Source: Minisyncoccota bacterium (GTDB taxonomy: Bacteria; Patescibacteriota; Minisyncoccia; Phycocordibacterales; UBA9973). From it: 38,619 nucleotides of DNA. Positions 22,846 to 31,189 of this stretch are shown here, piece after piece. The notes beneath the pieces are model-generated. The model was not told the origin of the DNA. It did no database searches and worked only from the letters and a program-made list of their open reading frames with translations. The stretch covers positions 88,201-126,819 of the forward strand of contig JAGOUR010000002.1 in assembly GCA_018061145.1 (NCBI GenBank), read 5' to 3'. The position numbers were made by a program, and so were the translations under genes. Within the stretch, counting starts at the first letter, position 1. Every line of letters starts with the position of its first letter.

Positions 22846-24024
22846 TTACAAAAAGGCCTTATTCCTCTTGGCTCTATGGAATGTAATGGCGAATCTATGA
22901 GACTCCACGTTTGCAAGAATTATAGACTTTTTATGAGCTAAAATAATCTTTTCACCCCCCATCAGCGCCTTTGCTTTATGTCTTTCATCTTTTACTACAC
23001 CTACTACTGGTATCTCATATTGATACCTAGACAATACCTGATGCGCTACATTTACCTGGGCAGTACCACCGTCCACTACGATCAGATTAGGCAACCCCCA
23101 CTCTGTATGACGAAATCTACGAGATAAAATCTCTTCCAGAGCTCCAGTATCATTTGCATCTTTTTGGCTCTCGATTATAAACTTGCGGTATTCACTATTA
23201 TCAATCTTGCCATCTGAAACAACAGTCATCACCCCTACCATATTCTTGCCAGACATATGGGCGACATCATACGCCTCGATACGAAAATTATTTTTCGTAG
23301 TAGATATCAAATCGTCCTTGATCAAAGCAACATCATTTATATGCTCCAATGCAAAAATCTTTTTCTTTATCTCTCCAGCGCGCTCAAATTCTTTTTCTTT
23401 TGCATACTTCATCATGTCTTTTTTCAAATTTACGATGACTTGCTTTTTCTTGCCCTGGAAAAATAATATTAAATTTTTAATATTATTTTTCTGATCCTTT
23501 TCTGGAATCAATGAGAGCTGTTTGTAAAATTGATAATTTTGCTTCTTGTCTGAATGATTATCAAAAAATGGAAATATTTTTCGGATGATACGCATGGCCT
23601 CGCGGAGCTGTAAGCCGTTTGGGAATGGACCGAAAACTTTTTTATATTCACTCTTATTTAGTTTTCTACCACGAACGACTAAAACTTTAGGTATTTTTTC
23701 ATTAGTTATACATACATAATTGAAGCTCTTATTATCTTTTTCTTTTGTATTGTATCGGGGTTGATGTCTCTTTATCAACTCGGCTTCTAGTATGAGTGCC
23801 TCGAGCACTGAATCAGTCTCCTGGTATTCTATATGATCAGCCTGCACGACCATATCCACTAGTAGTGGCCCCCGTGTAGCTATAAGATCGCGACCAAAGT
23901 AGCTTTTTACTCTATCGCGTAGAGATGTAGCTTTACCTATATACAGTATTTCCCCACCCTTATAGAAAAAATACACCCCTGGGTGATCCGGTAAATTAGC
24001 TTTTTTATAGACAGAGACTTTCAT
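22846..24024 (-). CDS. uvrC: Excinuclease ABC subunit C, short form
   Basis: This 392-residue UvrC keeps both nuclease centres. The GIY-YIG domain spans about residues 15-95 (GVYFFYKGGEILYIGKATSLRDRVKSYF). A UVR motif lies near 200-235. The RNase H-like endonuclease covers ~245-390, with AYDVAHMSG (first Asp), VVDGGTAQ (second Asp) and ESHRFAITFHR (His) visible. The tandem helix-hairpin-helix DNA-binding tail of the usual ~560-610-residue enzyme is missing. This is not a frameshift, since the protein ends in the normal post-catalytic FHRAKRN segment. It acts with UvrA and UvrB encoded nearby in 3'- and 5'-incision during nucleotide excision repair. Confidence 0.94.
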   Translation of the reverse strand: MKVSVYKKANLPDHPGVYFFYKGGEILYIGKATSLRDRVKSYFGRDLIATRGPLLVDMVVQADHIEYQETDSVLEALILEAELIKRHQPRYNTKEKDNKSFNYVCITNEKIPKVLVVRGRKLNKSEYKKVFGPFPNGLQLREAMRIIRKIFPFFDNHSDKKQNYQFYKQLSLIPEKDQKNNIKNLILFFQGKKKQVIVNLKKDMMKYAKEKEFERAGEIKKKIFALEHINDVALIKDDLISTTKNNFRIEAYDVAHMSGKNMVGVMTVVSDGKIDNSEYRKFIIESQKDANDTGALEEILSRRFRHTEWGLPNLIVVDGGTAQVNVAHQVLSRYQYEIPVVGVVKDERHKAKALMGGEKIILAHKKSIILANVESHRFAITFHRAKRNKAFL

Positions 24025-24030
24025 AGAGAT

Positions 24031-24059
24031 ACTATACTCTATATTGATTTTATTTTCAA
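24031..24059 (-). promoter_or_regulatory. Promoter of uvrC
   Basis: On the minus strand TTGAAA (24054-24059) and TATAGT (24031-24036) are spaced by 17 bases. The -10 ends 6 bases before ATG 24024, so transcription should start at or next to the start codon. Confidence 0.7.
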
Positions 24060-24168
24060 AAAGAGTAAACTAAAAAACAAGAAACCAACCGCACGTGCTT
24101 TTCTAGGAGAAAGTACTTTGCACCTCAAAAATTCAATAAATTAGATTCACAAAACAAACGTAAAGACA

Positions 24169-24711
24169 ATGAACAACGAAGAACAAAACGGTAGCAATTT
24201 ATCTGCCCAAGAAGGATTAGAAGAAGTTCCATTCACTAATGGAAAAATTATACCCTTGAGCAAACAAGAGGGTGAAAAGCTGAAGATATCAATAATCAAT
24301 GATATAAAAAATCAATTTAGCGTTGATATAACAAAACCAAAAAGCTATGAAAATTTATCCGCACAAAGCTTATTGAGTGTGTGGAGAATCATGAATAGTA
24401 CTGATATATCAGACAAGGAGGAATTGGTTGTCTTTCAGAAGATAAAAAATGTTTTCTTGCAAACTTTTGAAAAAAATAGTCGCCAAATTGAATTTTCGGA
24501 AAGCATTAACAAGAGTAAGGAAAATTTTTGCGTAGCCAACCTGAGACTATCAAAGGACAAGAAAGAATTTTTGACTCTTTGGGTTTTAGGCTCAGAAATA
24601 GTAAAAATTAATGAACCTTTTAATCCTGAAAAATACACGGATGCTGAAATAGAGAGATTGAAAAGGAACGAATTGTCTGCTGGAGCTAAGGTAAGGTCTT
24701 ATCGTTTGTAA
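24169..24711 (+). CDS. Hypothetical protein, 180 residues
   Basis: Not recognised. It is a soluble, charged protein beginning MNNEEQNGSNLSAQEG, with no membrane segment and a predicted mix of helices (QSLLSVWRIMNSTD, LVVFQKIKNVFLQTF) and short strands (VANLRLSKDKKEFLTLWVL). It lies on the plus strand between the divergent uvrC and the minus-strand uvrA, with a strong terminator immediately downstream. The terminator, length and ATG support a real gene. Regulation cannot be read beyond a lone promoter region at 24060-24168. Confidence 0.65.
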   Translation: MNNEEQNGSNLSAQEGLEEVPFTNGKIIPLSKQEGEKLKISIINDIKNQFSVDITKPKSYENLSAQSLLSVWRIMNSTDISDKEELVVFQKIKNVFLQTFEKNSRQIEFSESINKSKENFCVANLRLSKDKKEFLTLWVLGSEIVKINEPFNPEKYTDAEIERLKRNELSAGAKVRSYRL

Positions 24712-24716
24712 AATAG

Positions 24717-24748
24717 AAAAGTCAGCAATACCCCTTGCTGACTTTTTT
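24717..24748 (+). terminator. Terminator of the 24169-24711 gene
   Basis: AAAAGTCAGCAA (24717-24728) and TTGCTGACTTTTTTT (24735-24749) flank a 6-base loop. Confidence 0.88.
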
Positions 24749-24821
24749 TGTTTGACTTTTTTTGTTAAAATTATATTATTTAAAAAACATCCCCAAAAAA
24801 TAACCATTAAACCATTGCACA

Positions 24822-25052
24822 ATGAAAACATCCCTGCTTTACTTTGTAAAAATTCTCTTTAGAAGAGATTCCCCTCAGCTTTGCTATGTAATATTCCCTT
24901 TTATTGTATCATCCATATCTCTGGCCATCGCAGGCTTTATTTGGACAGATTTGATAAATCTTTATTTAGAAACTACCCTCAAATTTATTGTAGTAGATAT
25001 TATAATCGCAACAATCATAGGATTTACCCTATGGTCACTTGAGAACAAATAA
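24822..25052 (+). CDS. Small two-helix membrane protein, unknown
   Basis: The 76-residue protein is not recognised. Two hydrophobic stretches are visible: YVIFPFIVSSISLAIAGFIW (~22-41) and TLKFIVVDIIIATIIGFTLW (~52-71). A basic segment (KILFRRDSPQ) precedes the first. It is flanked by terminators on both sides (24717-24748 and 25051-25087), so it forms a separate unit between the 24169-24711 gene and the convergent uvrA. Confidence 0.55.
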   Translation: MKTSLLYFVKILFRRDSPQLCYVIFPFIVSSISLAIAGFIWTDLINLYLETTLKFIVVDIIIATIIGFTLWSLENK

Positions 25053-25087
25053 AAAAAATGCGGTCACATAACTGGGACCGCATTTTT
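25051..25087. terminator. Bidirectional terminator before uvrA 3' end
   Basis: AAAAAATGCGGTC and GACCGCATTTTTT pair around a 10-base loop at 25053-25087. It serves the small membrane gene and uvrA. Confidence 0.88.
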
Positions 25088-27820
25088 TTATTTCCTCTTT
25101 AAAACTTTCTTTAGATATTTACCAGTATGTGATTTTGGAGTATTAGCAACTTCTTCTGGGGTACCCCGCGCTACTATTCTACCACCACCAGATCCACCCT
25201 CAGGGCCAATGTCTATCAAATAATCAGAGCACTTTATGATATCCATATTGTGTTCGATCAGGACTACAGTATTCCCCTTGTCTACGAGCTTGCTGAGTAC
25301 CTCTAGGAGCTTGGCCACATCATCATAATGCAATCCGACAGTAGGCTCATCGAGTAGATAAATAGTCTTCTCTAAGTGTGGACGGTAAAGCTCGCTAGAT
25401 ATCTTTACACGCTGAGCTTCTCCTCCTGAAAGAGTAGTCGCTGATTGACCGAGAGTCAGGTATCCCAATCCTACATCCATCAGTGTACGAACGCGGTCAT
25501 ATACAGCAGGGATATCCTCAAAGAATACTAGAGCCTCCTCTACTGTCATCTGCAATACTTCGTAGATATTCTTCTTTTTGTATTTTACAGTCAGTGTCTC
25601 TTTGTCAAAGCGCTTGCCATTACAGACATCACAAGTCACATATACAGTAGGTAGAAAGTGCATCTCTACTGCGATCTCGCCATTCCCTTCACAAGCTTCA
25701 CAGCGACCACCTTTTACATTAAAAGAAAAACGATTTGATTTCCATCCACGCAGACGTGCATCATCTGTAGCAGCAAAAAGATCACGCATATGAGTAAATG
25801 CCCCAGTGTATGTAGCCAGATTGGACCGGGGTGTGCGACCGATCGGAGATTGGTCTATGAGTATCGCACGAGATAGATATTCAGATCCAGTAAAAGATGC
25901 ACAATTGTATATCTTGGCTGTTCTGAATTTTCTATCGTATTTACCCTGTAGATTCTTGTGTAGAATCTCGTACATAAAAGAACTCTTTCCACTGCCAGAT
26001 ACACCTGTGATAGTCACCATCTTGCCTAGTGGGACATCTACATTCATATTATCAATATTAAAAACTTTTCCTCCGACAATCTTGATAGTACCTTTGTCTT
26101 TACTACGACGAACCTCTGGCACTTCTATGCGAGTCTCGTTGCGAAGATATGACAGAGTACGACTGCCTGATTTATTCTTTGGAGCAGAGAGCAATTCCTC
26201 TAGATATCCAGAGACCACAACCTCTCCACCATGCACTCCAGCCTTGGGTCCGATATCTACGATATAGTCAGACGCATAGATAGTATCCTCGTCGTGTTCT
26301 ACGACTAGAATAGTATTCCCCAGGTCACGGAGATTCTCGAGGGTCTTGATCAATTTTTCATTATCGCGCTGATGTAGTCCTATCGTCGGCTCATCGAGCA
26401 CATACAGTGCCCCCACGAGGCGTGAGCCTAGCTGTGATGCGAGACGGATACGCTGAGCCTCGCCTCCAGATAGAGTATTCGCCTTTCTATTTAGAGAAAG
26501 ATATTCAAGGCCTACGTTGAGTAGGAATTGGATACGTGCCTCAATTTCTTTTATCACTACTTTTGAGATTTCTTTTTCTTGTTCATTTAGTTCTAATTCC
26601 ACAAAAAAGTCTGCTACCTTTTCGATGGAGAGCTCTGTAATATTTAAGATATTTGTCTTACTCTTGCCTAGATATACATGGAGTGCCTCGACACGCAGAC
26701 GAGCACCATTACACTTTTCACATTCATCGAGTGCACCAAAATACTTTGTACCCAGACCATTACAATCTGGACATGCACCATATGGACTGTTAAAAGAGAA
26801 TAATCTTGGCTCGATCTCTGGGAAAGAAAATCCATCATTTGCACAAGCGAATTTTGTAGACATGACGAATTCCTCGTATTCTGGAGAATGAGAAGAAATC
26901 TTCTCGGAGGAATCTGCGCTACGACCAGAGAGAACTTGCCCTTCCAGGCCAGGATGCGAATGGCGGAGAGAACGATTTTTCGAAGTCTCTATATTTTTAT
27001 TCTTAGAATCGTGTGGGCCGAATTGTATAGTCACCAGACCTTCGGATTCTAATATAGCCCGCTCTACGGCCTCGGATAGTCTCATGCGTGCATCACCCGG
27101 ATTATCACGGAATTCATGCACAGCAAAACTATCCACCAATACATCGATATTGTGAGATTTTGTTTTTGATAGATCTATACGTTCACGGAGATTGCGAATC
27201 TCGCCATCGAGGCGAATCTTTTGATAACCTTTATTCAACAGATCGTAGAGCATCTGATAGTACTCGCCTTTGCGACCTCTTACTACTGGTGCATAAATAG
27301 TGATAGGAGTCTCGTCCCATTCTACGCCCATAACTTTTTGCTTCTTTGCAGTTTTTTCAAAAGTTTTAATTTTTTCTAAAATGAAATTTAAAATTTCTTC
27401 ATTTGATAGTTTCTTAATCTCCGCTCCACATTCTGGACAGTGTGGTCGTCCGATACGCGCATAGAGAACACGGAGATAGTCGTATATCTCAGTGATTGTA
27501 GCTACTGTAGAGCGAGGATTGTTTGAGCGAGATTTCTGGTCGATAGAGATAGCTGGAGACAGACCTGTGATCTCGTCCACATCTGGCTTTGGCATCTGAT
27601 TTAGGAACTGGCGGGCATATGCAGACAGAGACTCCACATATCGGCGCTGACCCTCGGCAAAGATAGTATCAAAAGCCAATGATGACTTTCCAGATCCTGA
27701 CATACCGGTAATAACCACCATCTTGTTGCGTGGCATCTCTACACTAATATTCTTTAAATTGTGTGTTCTTGCACCTTTTACGATGATCGATTCACTATGA
27801 TTTGTATCTTTTTTAGCCAT
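25088..27820 (-). CDS. uvrA: Excinuclease ABC subunit A
   Basis: The 910-residue UvrA has two ABC ATPase modules. The first has Walker [24 protein letters not shown], signature [17 protein letters not shown] and a Walker B/H-loop region ([14 protein letters not shown]...VVEHDED). The second has Walker [17 protein letters not shown], signature [15 protein letters not shown] and [11 protein letters not shown]. Zinc sites are visible as [13 protein letters not shown]...CEKCNGARL and CEACEGNG...CDVCNGKRF. It dimerises, scans DNA and loads UvrB. Residues ~277-309, just before [21 protein letters not shown], are encoded by a decayed palindromic sequence that reads as an in-frame insert ([20 protein letters not shown] region). 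Another palindrome sits just upstream of the start codon. uvrC and uvrB are the nearby partners. Confidence 0.96.
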   Translation of the reverse strand: MAKKDTNHSESIIVKGARTHNLKNISVEMPRNKMVVITGMSGSGKSSLAFDTIFAEGQRRYVESLSAYARQFLNQMPKPDVDEITGLSPAISIDQKSRSNNPRSTVATITEIYDYLRVLYARIGRPHCPECGAEIKKLSNEEILNFILEKIKTFEKTAKKQKVMGVEWDETPITIYAPVVRGRKGEYYQMLYDLLNKGYQKIRLDGEIRNLRERIDLSKTKSHNIDVLVDSFAVHEFRDNPGDARMRLSEAVERAILESEGLVTIQFGPHDSKNKNIETSKNRSLRHSHPGLEGQVLSGRSADSSEKISSHSPEYEEFVMSTKFACANDGFSFPEIEPRLFSFNSPYGACPDCNGLGTKYFGALDECEKCNGARLRVEALHVYLGKSKTNILNITELSIEKVADFFVELELNEQEKEISKVVIKEIEARIQFLLNVGLEYLSLNRKANTLSGGEAQRIRLASQLGSRLVGALYVLDEPTIGLHQRDNEKLIKTLENLRDLGNTILVVEHDEDTIYASDYIVDIGPKAGVHGGEVVVSGYLEELLSAPKNKSGSRTLSYLRNETRIEVPEVRRSKDKGTIKIVGGKVFNIDNMNVDVPLGKMVTITGVSGSGKSSFMYEILHKNLQGKYDRKFRTAKIYNCASFTGSEYLSRAILIDQSPIGRTPRSNLATYTGAFTHMRDLFAATDDARLRGWKSNRFSFNVKGGRCEACEGNGEIAVEMHFLPTVYVTCDVCNGKRFDKETLTVKYKKKNIYEVLQMTVEEALVFFEDIPAVYDRVRTLMDVGLGYLTLGQSATTLSGGEAQRVKISSELYRPHLEKTIYLLDEPTVGLHYDDVAKLLEVLSKLVDKGNTVVLIEHNMDIIKCSDYLIDIGPEGGSGGGRIVARGTPEEVANTPKSHTGKYLKKVLKRK
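26893..26990. repeat. Decayed palindromic insert within uvrA
   Basis: The left end (AGAAATCTTCTCGGAGG) and the reverse complement of the right end (AAAATCGTTCTCTCCG) are similar but imperfect. The encoded segment [20 protein letters not shown] interrupts two conserved UvrA blocks. It resembles decayed palindromic coding repeats seen in other bacteria by composition, though homology is not proven here. Confidence 0.5.
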
Positions 27821-27839
27821 AAATTATAAAGTGGGCCTG

Positions 27840-27886
27840 CCCCGTTAGAGGTAGGCGGTAAATTCCCGCCGTTAGCTCTAACGGGG
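27840..27886. repeat. Nested palindrome upstream of uvrA
   Basis: Outer arms CCCCGTTAGAG (27840-27850) and CTCTAACGGGG (27876-27886) enclose inner arms GGCGG (27854-27858) and CCGCC (27866-27870). It sits 20 bases before the uvrA ATG, so it would be in the promoter or leader. The CTAACGGG core also occurs near murB/HTH-murA (2422-2430, 2603-2611). Confidence 0.75.
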
Positions 27887-28020
27887 GGTATATCAATATT
27901 AAACTATGCATAGTATACCATCTATTACCCTATTTGACAAAGAAGCTATACAGGAGTACAGTTAAGAGAAATTTTCGAATTCATTAAATTCCGTTTAACC
28001 CTTAAAAAAACACAAAAGCT

Positions 28021-28365
28021 ATGGCGTCTAAGTATTTTAAACTTAAGATTAAATTTACCAAAGAAATGGTAGAAATTTCCGACGAACCCAAAAAAGAGGA
28101 ATCAGAAAATGATACTTTTATTTTTGAAGTTCGAAAGCGAGGCCTACCTGATGATCATGATTACAAAGTATCTCAAAAAGAGGTACAAGCAATTATTGAG
28201 GAAGAATTTGAAAAAAGTTTCCATGCAAAGAAATTTGAATTTGAAGACTTTGATTCAAACCGAACAAACTGGGATTCCGCAGGAAGTTCAAAGGTAATTA
28301 TTAAAGCCAATTTCGAAGAACTTGAAGCAGAAAGAAACCGGCACTTACAACCACAAGCAAGCTAA
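28021..28365 (+). CDS. Hypothetical charged protein, 114 residues
   Basis: Not recognised. It is very rich in Lys and Glu (SDEPKKEESENDTFIFEVRKRG, EFEDFDSNRTNWDSAGSSKV) with alternating hydrophobic strand-like segments (FKLKIKFTKEMVEIS, KVIIKANFEELEAE). No membrane segment or known motif was seen. It begins at an ATG 135 bases after the nested palindrome and ends with a terminator shared with the convergent uvrB. It is likely real but short, and no function can be offered. Confidence 0.5.
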   Translation: MASKYFKLKIKFTKEMVEISDEPKKEESENDTFIFEVRKRGLPDDHDYKVSQKEVQAIIEEEFEKSFHAKKFEFEDFDSNRTNWDSAGSSKVIIKANFEELEAERNRHLQPQAS

Positions 28366-28386
28366 AAAGCTTAAAGACAAACAAAG

Positions 28387-28418
28387 AAAAAAAGCGACCA
28401 ATAGGCCGCTTTTTTTAT
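28387..28418. terminator. Bidirectional terminator before uvrB 3' end
   Basis: AAAAAAGCGACC and GGCCGCTTTTTTT pair with one A-C mismatch around AATA at 28388-28417. Confidence 0.75.
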
Positions 28419-30610
28419 TTCTCTTCTTTTTTATCCAATTTTCTCTTCAACATCATAATCTCATCTCGCAATATTGCTGCAGTCTCAAAGTCGAGCTCTT
28501 TTACTGCACTATTCATTTCTTTTTCCTTCATCTTGATAATCTTGTCATAGACGATGGAATTGCGCTCTTCATCAGATAGTAGCAGATTGTTGATTGAATC
28601 TTTTTCTGTCTTCCCTTTTTTATTCTTGTCTTTTGCAAATGCTTTTTTGAATAGTTCGATATCTAGATCAAGCTCGGCATTCACTGCCTTCTCATGCTTG
28701 TTCTCCATTCTCTCTGTGATATCCTGAATCTTCTTCAAGATTGTCTTCGGAGTAATTTTATTTTTCTTGTTGTATTCTATCTGGATATTTCTACGGCGAG
28801 TAGTCTCCCCTATGGCACGCTCCATACTGCCAGTCATCTTGTCGGCATACAATATCACTCTACCCTCACTGTTGCGAGCAGCACGGCCGATAGTCTGGAT
28901 CAGCGATGTCTCCGATCTGAGAAAGCCCTCTTTGTCTGCATCGAGAATTCCTATTAGTGCCACCTCTGGTAGGTCTAGACCTTCACGGAGAAGGTTCACT
29001 CCGACGATCACATCGAATTCCCCTTTTCTAAATTGAGTCAAGATTTGAATACGCTCGATAGTCTTGATCTCGCTGTGCATATACTCGGCTTTGATACCTT
29101 TTTCTTTAAGATATATAGAAAGGTCCTCGGCCATACGCTTTGTCAGCGTAGTCGCAATCACACGAAAACCTTTTTTAATTGTATTCTCAGTTTCTAAAAT
29201 AAAATCTTGGACCTGCCCCGGATAATTCCCCTCTTGAGGGGTGGCTCGTAGAGACGGGGTGGATGCATTTGATTCGTCCACCTCCCCCTGCGGGTACTCC
29301 TCAAGAGGAGAATTAAACCCTGCACTCACTGGCTTTATAATTATCTCTGGATCTATCAATCCCGTAGGACGAATAATCTGCTCGACGATCTTGTCACTCA
29401 CTGATTTCTCTCTGTCAGAAGGAGTCGCAGATACGTATACCATCTGACCTACGCGCTCTTCGAACTCTTCAGATTTCAAAGGCCTGTTATCTTTTGCAGA
29501 TGGCAATCGAAAACCGAACTCTACGAGAGTCTCTTTTCTGGATTTATCTGCTGCATACATACCCTGGAGCTGTGGCAGTGTGACATGTGATTCATCAATA
29601 ATAGTTAAAAAGTCCTTCTTAAAGTAAGCCAACAATGTCTCGGGTGCCTCGCCCTCCTTCTTGCCAGACAAATGTCGAGAATAGTTTTCGATACCATTAC
29701 AGTATCCGACCTCCTTGATCATCGCCAGGTCATAGTTTGTACGGCGTTTTATTCTCTCCAATTCCAATGGTTTGCCTTCCTTTTCAAATTTCTTTAATTG
29801 ACCATCTAATTCTTTTTTAATACTCTTCACCGCACGATCCACCTGAGCCTTCTCTGTGATAAAGTGTTTTGTCGGGAAAAGGAAAATACTCTCCTCTTCA
29901 GAGATGATATGCGAAGATACTGGATCTACTTTTGCAATTCTAGAAATTTTATTACCAGCGAATTCTATTTGATAAACAAAAGTCTCTGACACGGGCATGA
30001 CCTCGATCTTGGGACCGATAGATCTGAACTGTCCAGAATTTATATCTGCATTCGTACGTTCGAAATGCACCTCGATCAATTTCTTCATTATCGTCAGACG
30101 ATCCACTTTTTCACCGACAGATATTTTCAGATTCACACGCTCGTACTCCTCGGGACTTCCGAGACCGTAAATACAAGACACTGACGCGACGATGATGGTA
30201 TCCCTGCGTGTGAGAATCGCTTGTGTAGATGCATGACGAAGACGATCAATCTCTTTATTGATCTGTGCATCTTTTTCTATGTATGTATCACTCGCTGGCA
30301 TGTACGCCTCTGGCTGATAGTAGTCGTAGTAAGAGACGAAATAGTGAACCGCAGCATCTGGGAAAAATTCACGGAACTCCTGGGCCAGCTGTGCAGCGAG
30401 AGTCTTGTTGTGGGCGATGATCAATGTCGGCTTGTTCACCTGCTGTATCACATTGGCAATAGTGAAAGTCTTGCCCGTACCTGTAGCACCCAGGAGTGTC
30501 TGCTTGCGTAGACCTTTTTCAATGCCATCCACCAATCCAGAAATAGCCAACGGCTGATCCCCAGCTGGCTTGTAATCACTCTTTAGTTTGAATACACTCT
30601 TTTCCTTCAT
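28415..30610 (-). CDS. uvrB: Excinuclease ABC subunit B
   Basis: The 731-residue UvrB is a helicase-like damage-verification subunit. It has Walker A LLGATGTGKTFTIANVI, the beta-hairpin region YYDYYQPEAYMPASDTYIEKDAQIN, and DEAD-type motif TIIDESHVTLPQLQGMY. Helicase motifs V/VI follow (VNLLREGLDLPEVALIGILDADKEGFLRS, QTIGRAARN). The C-terminal UVR domain (MNSAVKELDFETAAILRDEI) contacts UvrC. Compared with the usual form, an extra ~30-37 residues (around 430-463) sit between RPTGLIDPEIIIKPV and GQVQDFILETENTIKKGFRVI. These are encoded by a nested 91-bp palindrome (29224-29314). The open frame stays intact, so the product is probably functional. A candidate ncRNA and its terminator lie directly upstream of this gene. 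Confidence 0.96.
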   Translation of the reverse strand: MKEKSVFKLKSDYKPAGDQPLAISGLVDGIEKGLRKQTLLGATGTGKTFTIANVIQQVNKPTLIIAHNKTLAAQLAQEFREFFPDAAVHYFVSYYDYYQPEAYMPASDTYIEKDAQINKEIDRLRHASTQAILTRRDTIIVASVSCIYGLGSPEEYERVNLKISVGEKVDRLTIMKKLIEVHFERTNADINSGQFRSIGPKIEVMPVSETFVYQIEFAGNKISRIAKVDPVSSHIISEEESIFLFPTKHFITEKAQVDRAVKSIKKELDGQLKKFEKEGKPLELERIKRRTNYDLAMIKEVGYCNGIENYSRHLSGKKEGEAPETLLAYFKKDFLTIIDESHVTLPQLQGMYAADKSRKETLVEFGFRLPSAKDNRPLKSEEFEERVGQMVYVSATPSDREKSVSDKIVEQIIRPTGLIDPEIIIKPVSAGFNSPLEEYPQGEVDESNASTPSLRATPQEGNYPGQVQDFILETENTIKKGFRVIATTLTKRMAEDLSIYLKEKGIKAEYMHSEIKTIERIQILTQFRKGEFDVIVGVNLLREGLDLPEVALIGILDADKEGFLRSETSLIQTIGRAARNSEGRVILYADKMTGSMERAIGETTRRRNIQIEYNKKNKITPKTILKKIQDITERMENKHEKAVNAELDLDIELFKKAFAKDKNKKGKTEKDSINNLLLSDEERNSIVYDKIIKMKEKEMNSAVKELDFETAAILRDEIMMLKRKLDKKEEK
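29224..29314. repeat. Palindromic coding insert in uvrB
   Basis: Outer arms AATTCCCCTCTTGAGGGGT (from 29224) and ACTCCTCAAGAGGAGAATT (to 29314) are nearly perfect inverted repeats, with the inner TGGA/TCCA arms around a central loop near 29270. It encodes the PLEEYPQGEVDESNAS region of UvrB, which is absent from standard UvrB proteins. Its ends and its position between conserved blocks indicate insertion of a small palindromic element in frame. Confidence 0.85.
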
Positions 30611-30642
30611 ATGTCTATATACAATACGCTATTTTGAGAAAT

Positions 30643-30815
30643 AAAAAAAGCCGGACGCATACGCGCCGGCATTTTTCTGTTTTGTGTTTTAAATTGACCG
30701 GATGGTGCCGGTAGACTTCGTACCTCCGTCTCCGAGAGGCATTTACTTGGGATACCTTGTTTTAGGTCCCTCAACCCCAAAATCTTAGCTTAAGAAAAAA
30801 TTCTGGTTTACAATA
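30643..30815 (-). ncRNA. Candidate structured non-coding RNA upstream of uvrB
   Basis: On the minus strand a TATTAT -10 (30813-30818) with a weak -35 precedes ~150 bases without an ORF but with hairpins: GGGACCT/AGGTATCCC (30749-30770), CCTC...GAGG (30723-30739) and ACCGG-N6-CCGGT (30697-30712). A strong terminator follows (GCCGG/CCGGC plus CGC/GCG at 30650-30670, then seven T). No tmRNA, RNase P or SRP signature is visible. It could be an independent small RNA or an attenuated leader for uvrB, which starts 33 bases beyond. The flanking 30611-30642 and 30820-30955 show no gene. Confidence 0.45.
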
Positions 30816-30955
30816 ATATGCATTTTCGCTCGCCACTACTAACACATAACTTAAACATAAAACATTTTACAACACTTCATAAATATGACCCCAACTCATC
30901 ACTAATAGGATCATCAATTGTTTTTACCATTTCAAACATAATATAGACAATTGTT

Positions 30956-31162
30956 TTATTTTTGAAAATGCTGTATTTCGATAGTCAAAGAACGAATAGA
31001 ATCAATCACAATAGTGTCTAACTCCGGATTTTTAAACACACCAACAACACTAAAATCTATCCCTCTCATTGCTTCCCAGCACCTGTCACTGGTGCCCTGC
31101 GCGACAAGATAGACCTTTATAAAATCTACGTACACAATATACTCAAATACTAAATTTTGCAA
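30956..31162 (-). CDS. Doubtful small ORF
   Basis: A 68-codon frame opens with TTG directly after the tgt terminator (YIVYVDFIKVYLVAQGTSDRC and following residues). No motif is recognised. A TTGCAA/TATTGT promoter-like pair overlaps its first codons, so any translated product would be shorter than the frame and its start is unresolved. It may be a gene remnant or non-coding. Confidence 0.25.
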   Translation of the reverse strand: MQNLVFEYIVYVDFIKVYLVAQGTSDRCWEAMRGIDFSVVGVFKNPELDTIVIDSIRSLTIEIQHFQK

Positions 31163-31164
31163 AT

Positions 31165-31189
31165 AAAAATGACCACATTGTGGTCATTT
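31165..31189 (-). terminator. Terminator of tgt
   Basis: Perfect 9-bp arms ATGACCACA/TGTGGTCAT (31169-31187) are followed on the minus strand by TTTTTATTT, immediately past the tgt stop. Confidence 0.88.

Noticed and set aside
27820-27832. TATAAT immediately before the uvrA ATG as its -10 box
   Set aside because: It ends only 2 bases before the ATG, so transcription would start inside the coding sequence. It is likely chance in A/T-rich DNA.
30643-30815. tmRNA, RNase P RNA or SRP RNA upstream of uvrB
   Set aside because: No T-arm/CCA end, no RNase P core motifs and no SRP apical loop with the conserved GNRA context were found.
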